NCBI GenBank assembly: GCA_022605425.2
Contig: CM061254.1
Location: 310,001 to 374,000, forward strand
Length of the DNA: 64,000 bases
Source: Hamiltosporidium tvaerminnensis
Lineage: Eukaryota; Microsporidia; Dubosqiidae
Direction: 5' to 3'
Part shown: positions 40,181 through 49,860 of the stretch, one piece after another
Layout: each line of letters opens with the position of its first letter
How positions within the stretch are numbered: the first letter of the stretch is position 1
Notes under the pieces: model-generated
What the model saw: only the letters and a program-made list of their open reading frames with translations
Database searches by the model: none
What the model was told of the DNA's origin: nothing
Made by a program: the position numbers and the translations under genes

Positions 40181-43100
40181 AAATAAATATACATTTTATC
40201 TTAAAATATTCACTTCTAAGATATTGAAATGACTATTATTTAGATACAAAAATTATCATCAGGTCACAAAAATATGATAAGAAGTATAAAAATTAATTTT
40301 TGTTTATTCCAAAATGTTCTTTGTGATTCTAACTCATTAACTTGTGCAATGAATTTTTTAATATGCTCTATTCTATAGATATTTCTAGAGTCTATTCGTA
40401 ATAGGAAAATATATTTCTTGTAAATAAGCAGATTTCAAATCAGAAGCTGTTAGAGCGTCAATTTGTAGAAAATAATGCTGTGGTTTGTTCGTTATTTTAT
40501 ATATTAGGGCACGGACATTAAATCGTATTTCTCTAATTCAGCTAATAAAAAAAAGTTGTATCAGAATTTTCAGGTTGATGACGATATCTATTTTAAAAAT
40601 TATAAGAAATTAATCGAATAGCCAACGAAATTTATTATCCAGAAAACGTTACTTGTATGTATAAAAAACGGTAATATATCGGAATTATTAATTTTTTAAG
40701 AAAATTTACTCGAACTTTTTGATAAAAGTATTTTTCGTTGTTTAATCTAGATCATGATTTTCGATTGAGCATCATCTATTCAAAATATAAATATGGTAAA
40801 TTTTTGATTTGCCATAACAAAAAGATTCTTGTGCCTGATTCATCTAATGAAATTTTGATTTAATTCTTAAAGCATGGGATAATATAGACGTACCAAGTTA
40901 CGATACAATTAATAGTAATGTATTAATTCTATATAATCATTGTACTCAACCTTACATGCAAAAAATAATATGTGTGCTCTTTCCTGGATGTCCTCAATAA
41001 TTAAATTTAGTTCATTCATTTAAAAATTTTCTTCCACACTGGTTATCGATTTCATAATAAATATATGTTTATAAATTCTTTATGGATTGAATATCTCATC
41101 ATAGGTCTAAACATTATTTAAGGATTTATGAACTAATTATCTACAAAAAATAACATGTATATCACGAATCTTTATGACTAAACCCCGCATTTAAATAAAT
41201 GTTGTGTAAAACAATCCGTTATAAGAAGAAATGGTAATTGCTTATTTTGCGAACAATGTATCCGAAATCAAAATTCGACATTAATAAATTTGTGAAATTA
41301 TAATCCACGAAAAACGACTGAAAAGAAATATAAGTTTAAAAAGCTCACTGTTTTGGAATATGTGCTTTAAATTAAATATCTAATCAGAACACTAGCGATT
41401 AAGATTGATAAATATTCGTACAAATCATAAAAAATTATACTTTATTTGCTTATGAGTAAAAGAGATGAAAATAAGTAAAAGTCATAGGGTGAAACATCCT
41501 AAACTATGACAAAAATTTAACAATATAATATTTTTGATGATTAATAGAGAGTCTATAAGATGTTAGAAATACATAGGAAAAGATTTTATACCTTCAAATC
41601 TTTAAAAAAGCTATCGTTAATAGTTTGCTTGGTAAATCTATAATAGGTCATATGGGATAATGATTTGAATAGTTTTAATTCACAAAGTTGATTGTTCTAA
41701 AAGAATATCCAAAAAAATAGAATTTATTTTAAGAATAAAGAACCTGACAACAGTCTAGTATTTTGAGGATTTTATGTATTTAGAAATAAAAAAAATATAA
41801 TTGAATATTTAAAAAGGTTTTACTACAATTCGTTTATGATATTGTAACAAATCATATTCTATGTAATATTCTTTTATGGTTTTAATTAAGTCTTTTTAAA
41901 TTACCATAATAACTTTCAATCAGAATTATATTTGTCAGACGATTTTGAAAATTTTATAATTTAGGTTTGATAAGTAATCTTGTTATCATTTATTGTCCAA
42001 AATCTAAGGTGCAAATCTAGTCAACTGAAAAATCAAATATAATTTTTGATGTTTCATTCGAAATATAGATAGAATCACGTTGGTTATCAATTTTAATTTA
42101 AAGGCAGAAAGCATAATTATAACGACCTTGTATTGTATTTTAGACTTCTTATTCATAATATTAATTTAAAATAGAAGTACTAGTATAAATAAGCGATAGG
42201 TTCTCGTATAAAAGATAAATATATATAGATGTTTAACTTAGAAATTTTACTTCAATTGAAGATAAAATTCTAGTGAGATTCATATACTTAAAATGTTTAT
42301 TGGTAGACAAAACTTTTATCGTTTAACGATCAAATATTTCATATAATAGAATATATGAGAATCTAATTATCATTATTTTTTCCATTTACGTAATTATTTC
42401 TTTGTAAAAATGCTTTTATAGTTTTTATATTAATTTTTATGTTTTAGTTGTGTATGAATTTAACATATAATTTAATATTAAATCTTTCGGATTCTAAAAA
42501 ATAGAAGAATATTTTTTAAATCAATGAAATTATAACTTTTGCAAATTACAAAAAAAATGGCACAAAAACATGATTAATTTGTTACTTTAAGCACCAGAAA
42601 GGAATTCATAAGACATATAAAGTTTAAATCACTTGAGATTTTCATTATAGATATTTTAACATAAAAAGGCCAGGGAAATAAGAAATATTTTTCAAATAGT
42701 CAGTCATATCTGTACAATGTATGCGTATTGCTTACCGAAAAGGTTTGGATATGAAATATTTACGCTTAAAAAACTTAAATTAAAAAAAAATATGGAAATA
42801 CTTTGCTAAATATCTATTTTGATTGGGTAAAGATGTTTTTTATCGAGCACAAATATCAAAGGAACTACGAATTCAGCATAGAAAAATGCCTTTTAAAAAT
42901 TAAGGTACAGTATACAGTGAAAATGATGAGGAGACATTTTAAATGTAAGTACAGTGGAATTATTTGATCTTTGATTTACAATAAAATTTAAAAGTCCTAG
43001 GAAGGATTCACAGCAAAATATAAATATGAACAAATAAGAAAAACTTAAGAAAGCTGTAAACGCGTTACGTTTTAAAAAAATGAACCAAAAAATACAGCAT

Positions 43101-43282
43101 TTATAAACATAACTAGAACATTTTAAAAAAATTCAAATAGAATTTGAAGAATAATTTTTTTAGAAAAGTAAATTATTACAAATATTTTAACCAATAGAAA
43201 TTTATTTTATTTATATTGTAAAGTGAAAAATGCATTTTTAGAAATATTAAAACAGAAACTTTATTTTTTTTTCAATTTTTTT
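40181..43282. other. intergenic, 3' of the histone-chaperone gene
   Basis: AT-rich sequence with no gene seen. It ends at the stop codon of the minus-strand NASP-like gene. I could not recognise a specific polyadenylation signal in this background. Confidence 0.6.
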
Positions 43283-43999
43283 TTACTCTTTTTGCCTTTT
43301 ATTCATATTAATATCAATAACTTCTCCACTTTCGCTTTCCTCTTCAGTTACTTCGCCTCTGGCAATTTTCTCCTTTTTTTCTTTCTCTCCTTTTTTATAC
43401 AAAACTTCTTTGATTTTACAATTCAGTTCTTCATCAACTTCTCTTGAAATTCCTTTCATTTTAATGAGAAATTCGACACATTTTTCATATTCTTCCATAA
43501 ATTCATAGCAAGTTGCCATCTTGTAAAAAACTTCTGATTCACTCAATGTATTCTTTCCAGCACATTTCTTTATTTCGACGATAGAAGAAACGTATTCAGT
43601 GATTGCACCAGTGAAATCATTATTTAATAATAAAATATCTCCTAAGAGATAAAATGTCTGAGCCAAATCATTATGATCCTTGTTGGCTATAAAAACTGAT
43701 TTGCTGATTTCTAAAACGTCCCATGCAATGTTTAAATCATCATCTCTGCTACTTCCTACCGTTCTTTTGCTTACCATTTTTTCTAATTCGTTTACAAAAT
43801 GTTCTTCACTTCCCCTGATTAATGAAGCTGCATATTCTAAATATATTTTACAAAGATTCGGGTCATTTTGATCGTAGATATTTTCTGCTGCAGACAATAC
43901 TTCGGAATAAACTTCTGATGCCATGTCATATTCATTGTGTGCCATGCATACTCTTGCTTTCTCAAGAGAAGGAAATTTGTCGACAATATTTTGTTCCAT
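43283..43999 (-). CDS. NASP/Hif1/Sim3-family TPR histone chaperone
   Basis: A 238-residue protein of the SHNi-TPR family, which binds H3 (and H3-H4 or H1 in other species) and escorts histones to chromatin assembly in the nucleus. Helical pairs at about residues 12-48 (ARVCMAHNEYDMASEVYSEV) form TPR1. A second TPR begins near 50 and is interrupted around 61-84, where family members carry their acidic insert. It resumes with DDDLNIAWDVLEISKSVF, the family's most recognisable segment. TPR3 is at about 108-145 and TPR4 at about 150-182. The C-terminal third is charged and ends MNKRQKE, a possible nuclear localisation signal. The interrupting insert is only about 25 residues and weakly acidic, and the whole protein is shorter than typical family members. 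The start is well supported: five C residues abut the ATG on the coding strand. It lies downstream of the UTP13-like gene on the same strand. Confidence 0.85.
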   Translation of the reverse strand: MEQNIVDKFPSLEKARVCMAHNEYDMASEVYSEVLSAAENIYDQNDPNLCKIYLEYAASLIRGSEEHFVNELEKMVSKRTVGSSRDDDLNIAWDVLEISKSVFIANKDHNDLAQTFYLLGDILLLNNDFTGAITEYVSSIVEIKKCAGKNTLSESEVFYKMATCYEFMEEYEKCVEFLIKMKGISREVDEELNCKIKEVLYKKGEKEKKEKIARGEVTEEESESGEVIDINMNKRQKE

Positions 44000-44004
44000 G
44001 GGGG
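44000..44004 (-). promoter_or_regulatory. CCC-type start-site motif of the NASP-like gene
   Basis: The coding strand reads TACCCCCATGG, with the C5 run directly touching the start codon. C-runs just upstream of the ATG have been described as a widespread microsporidian gene signal. In a background this poor in C, five in a row at this position is unlikely by chance. Confidence 0.65.
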
Positions 44005-44035
44005 TATAGCGGACTAAGGTAGAAATTATATTTTT

Positions 44036-44149
44036 AGAAAAAAACGAAAAAAAAGTTTTGTTAAATTAAAGGTTGCATAATATGGGTTTATTAGAAAAAA
44101 CGAAAATTTTTTTCTATTAAATTAAGGGTTGCAAATATGAGGGTTTATT
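44036..44149. repeat. 57-bp tandem duplication in the NASP-like upstream region
   Basis: Two adjacent 57-bp units, 44036-44092 and 44093-44149. Both begin AGAAAAAA(A)CGAAAA, share TTAAATTAA then GGTTGCA, and end GGGTTTATT, with scattered substitutions. They lie 37 bp upstream of the start codon of the minus-strand gene, so the promoter region itself may be duplicated. Confidence 0.75.
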
Positions 44150-44435
44150 AAAAATTTTAATTAATTTAAGATATAGCAACGGTTTGTTTATGCAAATTAG
44201 ATATTATTAAAAATATCGTATAAAATAAGAACCACCTAGATAATCATTTTATTGATATTTATAAGTAAAAAAAATATATATTTCCAAAAAATATTATTAA
44301 TAAATCATTTAAAAAAATTCTCACTTTTGATGAAAAAAATCAATTCACACTTAAAGAATCACTTTAAATTTAAATTAAATCTACTTGATAATATTTTAAT
44401 AAATAAAATTCTGAATTTGTTAACTCTCTTAAATT
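44150..44435. other. spacer between the UTP13-like and NASP-like genes
   Basis: A short AT-rich spacer holding the 3' end of the upstream gene. A 64-codon plus-strand frame overlapping it (44252-44446) is a K/L/I/N-rich chance frame that runs into the UTP13-like gene antisense. Confidence 0.6.
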
Positions 44436-46565
44436 TTATTTTATAATATCATAACAAATGACATTACTATAAAGATCAAGAATGCCTTTAAATTGCTTTT
44501 GTAAATTTTTCTGTATTTTAAAACAATCTTCCTCGTTAAGCATTTTTCTATCAATTAAACATCTTAAAAGTAAATCAATTATCTGAACGGATTTAAAACT
44601 TATAATAAATTTGTTGATAGCATTTATTACAGCTTCTTTGCGTGTGAAAATAATTTCAATAATTTCTGACAAAATTTCACTACAAAAATTATCTTCTAAA
44701 ATACTGTAAATTACTGTATAATCACTGTTATTTAAGATTTCTTTATTTATGAGTAAAGAAATTGTTTGTAGATAATTTTTATCTTCGATGCTTCTTTGAA
44801 TTAAAAAAATTGTTTGAATTAAATTTTCTTTTGATTTTTTTATAGCGGTTTGGTGAGATTCTGTTATATCAATAAAAAAATTAATTTGGCCATCAGAAGT
44901 GCCCGTGTAAAGACCGTTGTGGTAGAATAAAGACCAGATTTTTGTATTTTGTGTGTCGAGTGTGTTTAAGCATTTCAATTTTTTTGTGTCCCAAATTTTT
45001 ATTATTCCGTTGAGGTCACTAGAAATTACTTGAGTGTCGTTATTGAAAACTAGGCATTTGACCACAGCTGTTGTATGTCCGTGAAGTATTTGGCTGTCAT
45101 ACGTATCAAGATTGTGGATTTGAACAGTTGTATCAGAAGATGATGAAGCAAGTATATTTTGTCCAAAAGAGACTGACCAAATACCTCGTGTATGTGATTT
45201 TATGCTTTTTAAAATAGTTCCATTAAAATCAAAAATATTTATACTTTTGTCTTGTGAGCCAGTGGCAATCATTTTACGATATTTTGAAATTTCCAAAGAA
45301 TTGATTTCTTTAGAATGAACTTGTTTGGTAAAAATGGTTTTGATTTTATCATTTTTAATTTTAAAAATTTGTAATGTTTTATCTTTTCCAGCCGTGGCTA
45401 TCAAATCTTTAAAAATGGCTGTTCCATTTATAGAATCGGTATGCGTTTTTAATTTTTTAATTTTTTTTATTTTCTTACCTTCAATTCTCCAAATTATTGC
45501 TGTCTTATCACGAGAACCACTTATTAAATACTCGTCTGACAAATCTAGACTAAGTATGGCGTCCCTGTGTCCCTTAAGTAAATAGGATTTACACGCAAAT
45601 TTTCCATTTTCATTAAAATCATTTAAATCCAAATATCTGAGTATTTCACTATTTGTAGAAATAAAAATTCTCTTTTTATTATCCATTTTCATATCTGTAA
45701 TTTCATCTGCATTTCCAGTCAAAATATATTTAATTTTGAAATCTTTCAAATCTACAATTATAAAATCATATTCATTGGTAACTAAAATTAAATTATCAAA
45801 ATATATTTCTGTTCTGATAATTTCACAATAAACATTTAAAAGTTTCTTCGGCGTACGATTGTTTTGTAAAAAATATATTTTATTATTATTTATTCCATAT
45901 AATTGATTTTCATAATTAAAAATTAAAAAATCTTTTTTTAATTCCAAGGTTTCGATTACAGAAGAAGTTATAAACTCATAAATAAAAAGTTTTCCAGAAA
46001 CAAACGAAATATAAACAGTAATACACGGATTTACTGTATTCTCTGCACAGTAAATACTTCTTATTGGTTCATTAAATTCATGCGTTTTTAAAATATTACT
46101 TGTCAAATCATAATATAGCACGGTTCCAATCTCATCAACGACAAATATTTTTTTATTTTTGATTTCTAAAAATTTATACGAATTTTTATTTTTAAATAAA
46201 ATTTCTATTTTTCGAGTCGTAAAACAAAATCTACGAACACATTTATCGCTACAAAGAAAAATAAGAAAATCTTCTATTCCTTTCATACATAATATTGTAT
46301 AATTTTGTATATTATTTTTATAAATAAGATTTCCAAATAAGTCGATAATATTCAAAGCGGAATCATAAGTAATTATTTTATTATTATGAATGGTAAATAA
46401 AAGAATTTTCTTTAAAAATTTAATTTCTTCGACTTTAAAAGTCGTTAAATTCGTTATTCTGATTGAAGAATCAAAAATTGTATAAAAATTTATTTCATTC
46501 ACATAAAAATATGGCGTGTCAGATATCGGAATAAAGGAACGATCAATTTGAAGAATTGATATCAT
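44436..46565 (-). CDS. UTP13: UTP13-like WD40 protein of the small-subunit processome
   Basis: A 709-residue protein read without interruption. Residues 1 to about 560 are WD40 repeats. The first half is divergent. The second half has clear repeats near residues 332 (HRDAILSLDLSDEYLISGS), 373 (HTDSI), 420 (HSKEI with MIATGSQDKSINIF), 461 (HTRGIWSV), 500 (HTTAVVKCL) and 540 (KIWSLFYHNGLYTGTSDG). This fits tandem propellers. From about 565 to 709 the chain is all helical with no WD repeats, as in the C-terminal domain of Utp13 (TBL3 in animals), a UTP-B subunit that binds the 5' ETS of pre-rRNA in the nucleolus. Yeast Utp13 is somewhat longer (about 817 residues), which fits microsporidian shortening. 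The UTP-B relatives Pwp2, Utp12 and Utp21 have the same architecture, so the exact subunit is less certain than the complex. CCCC sits three bases before the ATG and supports the start. Confidence 0.7.
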   Translation of the reverse strand: MISILQIDRSFIPISDTPYFYVNEINFYTIFDSSIRITNLTTFKVEEIKFLKKILLFTIHNNKIITYDSALNIIDLFGNLIYKNNIQNYTILCMKGIEDFLIFLCSDKCVRRFCFTTRKIEILFKNKNSYKFLEIKNKKIFVVDEIGTVLYYDLTSNILKTHEFNEPIRSIYCAENTVNPCITVYISFVSGKLFIYEFITSSVIETLELKKDFLIFNYENQLYGINNNKIYFLQNNRTPKKLLNVYCEIIRTEIYFDNLILVTNEYDFIIVDLKDFKIKYILTGNADEITDMKMDNKKRIFISTNSEILRYLDLNDFNENGKFACKSYLLKGHRDAILSLDLSDEYLISGSRDKTAIIWRIEGKKIKKIKKLKTHTDSINGTAIFKDLIATAGKDKTLQIFKIKNDKIKTIFTKQVHSKEINSLEISKYRKMIATGSQDKSINIFDFNGTILKSIKSHTRGIWSVSFGQNILASSSSDTTVQIHNLDTYDSQILHGHTTAVVKCLVFNNDTQVISSDLNGIIKIWDTKKLKCLNTLDTQNTKIWSLFYHNGLYTGTSDGQINFFIDITESHQTAIKKSKENLIQTIFLIQRSIEDKNYLQTISLLINKEILNNSDYTVIYSILEDNFCSEILSEIIEIIFTRKEAVINAINKFIISFKSVQIIDLLLRCLIDRKMLNEEDCFKIQKNLQKQFKGILDLYSNVICYDIIK

Positions 46566-46568
46566 TGT

Positions 46569-46572
46569 GGGG
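46569..46572 (-). promoter_or_regulatory. CCC-type start-site motif of the UTP13-like gene
   Basis: The coding strand reads GCCCCACAATG. The spacing to the ATG is three bases, against zero for the neighbouring NASP-like gene. This is the same signal type and selects this ATG as the start. Confidence 0.6.
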
Positions 46573-46720
46573 CTTTAAATAAAAATTATCTTCAAATTTT
46601 TTTTAAAATTTTTTTATTTTTATAAATTAATGGCGCTTTAAAAAACTGATAATTTAAGAAAAATAAAAAGAATTTACCAGTAAAAATTTATAAATCAAAG
46701 TTAAATAAAAAAATAAGAAT

Positions 46721-46935
46721 AATAAGAATTATTAGTGTTACTACGAATAATATGAAATATGAAAAAAATAAAAATAATAAGAATTATTAGTGTTAATACG
46801 AATATAAAAAAAACATAAAATATTTAAGAATTATAAGAATAATACGAATTATTAGTGTTAATACGAATATAAAGGATATATGACACATTAAAAAAATAAA
46901 AATAATACGAATTATTGGTGATACTACGAATAATA
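46721..46935. repeat. minisatellite, four units of ~55-65 bp
   Basis: The core AATAMGAATTATTAGTGTTA followed by a TACGAATA block recurs with starts at 46721, 46776, 46841 and 46904. In the last copy the core is varied to ATTGGTGATAC. The units are separated by A-rich spacers (GAAAAAAATAAAAAT, TTAAAAAAATAAAA). The array lies about 150 bp upstream of the UTP13-like start codon. Confidence 0.75.
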
Positions 46936-48712
46936 AAGATGCTTACTCATATAATTTAAACGTAAGGAAATATTTTTTTATTCTCAACAAAAATTTGCAT
47001 TAAAAAATGTGCTTTTTTCTTGAGACACGAATAATGAAAGTGGATTTATAATTTTGTTCTTCAATTTCTTTATTATTCTGGTATTTTTCTTTCTTAGATA
47101 ATTTTTAAATTTGAAGAATTTCAGTTGGTTTTTTTTTTAAAAAATTGTTCTTGTAGTATGAAATATTTTTTAATTTGGGTAATGAAATTTGTTTTTCAAA
47201 TGAATGAATGCATTTGGTTTATAAATGACAATTTTGATGTTCGAAATGAATTTTTTACGTATAAAAAATACCGAAAAACTTTACTTTTCTTACTGATCAA
47301 GCTATTTATCTTTATCAAAGGTTTTTTGTAGATAAATAAAATAAAATTGGATTAAATTTTTATCTTGAATTGGTATATTACTTTTTCCAAACATTTAAAT
47401 TGAAAATATTTTATCTGAACATAAGAATATATTATGACTATATTTCGGAACGAAAGCTTAAAGAGTTTACAGAGAATTCTCGTACTTGAAAAGTGACGTT
47501 TAAATAATATTTATATTCTTTCCAAGTCTATAAATTTATTATTAAGGCCTCTGTGCAGACTTTAAATAGTTTAAAATAACAAAAATGAGGTTCATTCTGT
47601 GAAACACTTTCAATTTTACAGTATTCTGAAATCATATTAAAATTAAAAGATGTTTTGAATAAAAATTTGTCGGTTTTTTACCGCTTAGATAAAAACCGGT
47701 CTGAATATGATTTATGAGACATTAATACGTCGATTTTTAGGGGAAATAAATTTGACAAACTAAGAAATTAAAAGTTTCTTGGAAAATAAAATTTTCATCT
47801 TGATTGATTGTAGATTTAATATTTTTAAGAATCGTTTATCAAACTTAAAGTTAGGTTGATTGTATTCATTGGAGATTTATAAACACATTAGAAATTGAAT
47901 GGACTATTCGTTGCATTTATGACGATATAACTTGTAATCAAAAAGTTTTTTTATTATTGAAATGAAAAGTAAAAAATGAAGTAAATAACTCATTTCATTT
48001 CGATCTCGTTTAAGTCTTACTGTGATAATACTCATTTCATCATACAAAATTTATTTTTAAAATTTTACTTCGATGCAAAAAACTAAGATTCGCTTATTTT
48101 ATATATTTGTTTGTTAAAATAAAAGAAACTCTGATATTTCATCCTTAAACGATACGAAATATAAATTTAGACGAATATTTGAGGACAATGTTGTCTCTTT
48201 TTAATAAATTTTATTAAATACAGGCAATACTTAGGTTGAAAAAACTCGAGATAATTTGTAGCTATAAAATAATACAAAGCAATTCGTATAAATTATATCA
48301 TAAATCTTTGTATTTTTTAGACACGCACAATACATTCTGTGGTTGTATAAATTAATATGTTATATCTGCCATATTCAAAAAATATTTTTGTGGTTTCGTT
48401 ATAAATAACATCTCATTTGAAAAGTATTTTTATTACATTGTAAATTCTAAATATACAGAATTATGTGATATACGCGTTTCTTTTTGTATCTAAGAGAATC
48501 ATTTAAGATTTCAAAATCTATTTTTTTTTCGAGATTTAACTAAATATAGATCGTAGAGATTGCAAATATTCTTAAATATCTACTTAAATAATATAAGGAT
48601 TTATTATAAACCGACTATATAAGTTTAAAACATTTAAAAGTTTTAACAAAAAAATGCTATATTATGAAAAAGTGTGACGTCAAGTGAATGTACTAAAAAG
48701 ATGGAAACAATT
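46936..48712. other. intergenic, no gene
   Basis: No supportable gene. A 68-codon frame at 47125-47331 begins with TTG and has chance-like composition. Confidence 0.55.
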
Positions 48713-48872
48713 ATAAGCTATATGAGTATTTTTGAGACGTCGATAAAATTATCACTCATGACGAGTATAAATAAAAAGGTGTTTTGGATAAGCTATATGA
48801 GTATTTTTGAGACATTCGATAAAATCACTCATGACGAGTATAAATTCAAAAGTGTTTTTGATAGGCTATATA
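48713..48872. repeat. tandem repeat, two full units plus a partial, ~73-75 bp
   Basis: The unit ATAAGCTATATGAGTATTTT...GAGAC...TCGATAAAAT...ATCACTCATGACGAGTATAA starts at 48713 and again at 48788. A third, truncated start (ATAGGCTATATA) is at 48861. The first two units are nearly identical, which suggests a recent duplication. The array falls inside a 68-codon open frame (48674-48880), but I see no reason to call that a gene. Confidence 0.8.
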
Positions 48873-49560
48873 CTTCATAATTTTAAATTTGTGAATAAAA
48901 GATCGAAAGTTTAAAATTGTAAAAATACTAAAAAAAACAAAAATATATTGAAAAATATTATCATATAAGGTTGTTCTGCAATTTATTTGTATTGAAAGGC
49001 GAGAATATGTTTTTTAATTTCGAAAATAATCAAATATTTAAAGATTTGATTTGCGAGTAAATGCGGGTTTTTTATTTTTATTGCCTTTTTTTAAGAATCG
49101 TTTCCTTTATTTAGGAAAATGAATAATTTCTTGTCATAATATTAAAGCAAATTGTATGATTGAAACACTTATTATAATATATGGACCCAATAAAGAGCAT
49201 TATAATATTCTTAGCGATTTAAAAAAATCAAAGTTGTTATAATATTAATATTTTTTTTAAATTTCACATAAAATACAAGGCGTCTTCCTGGAGAAAATAA
49301 GCATGTCATTTCCATGTTTAGTACTCAAAATTCCTTAAATTAAGTTTCAGAAAGTTTTTATATATTTTTTAAATATTTATTACAGGAGCGGCTATCCGAA
49401 TTTTATAATACCAATATTCAAAATGAATACAGGCGGGTATAAGATCAAAATACAACACAATAATATGTATAGACTTGCCCCTAGCTGGACATAAATGAAT
49501 TCGATTTTATATTAATAATGGATGCGATAAATGATATATTTACAAAAAACCATTACTACA
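48873..49560. other. intergenic, no gene
   Basis: AT-rich sequence without an open frame of note or any recognised motif. Confidence 0.55.
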
Positions 49561-49860
49561 AATATTTTTTTAAATAAAAATTTGTGGTTAGCATTGAGTT
49601 ATTAGTACACGCTAGTATTGAAGTTGGGGTCAAATCAATATAAGCAGTCGCGTACTTCGATCATGACGCAACCACGATCGTGCATATAGCTCCACTCGTC
49701 TAACACCAATGAGCAAGCTTATTATAAATTTGTGTGTACCAGCATTTTCCTGTGGGTAGATCCTTCAATAATGATGATATATTCCAAATTTTAAGAATTT
49801 TTGTCAAGGTGGATACCCTTTAAAGTGTTTATTCTACCGGGGCTGTGCATGCTCATAATT
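49561..49860. other. GC-richer block ending in a GAT-type tail
   Basis: The block includes ATTGAAGTTGGGGTCAAATC, GCAGTCGCGTACTTCGATC, ACGCAACCACGATCGTGC and CCTGTGGGTAGATCCTTC, followed by AATAATGATGATAT. The rise in GC and the GATGAT-like end recall the SINE-like family of the first 26 kb, but the internal blocks differ. It may be a member of a second short retroposon family. It is a single copy here, so this cannot be tested within the window. Confidence 0.35.

Noticed and set aside
45325-45585. 86-codon plus-strand frame
   Set aside because: It is antisense to the WD40 repeats of the UTP13-like gene.
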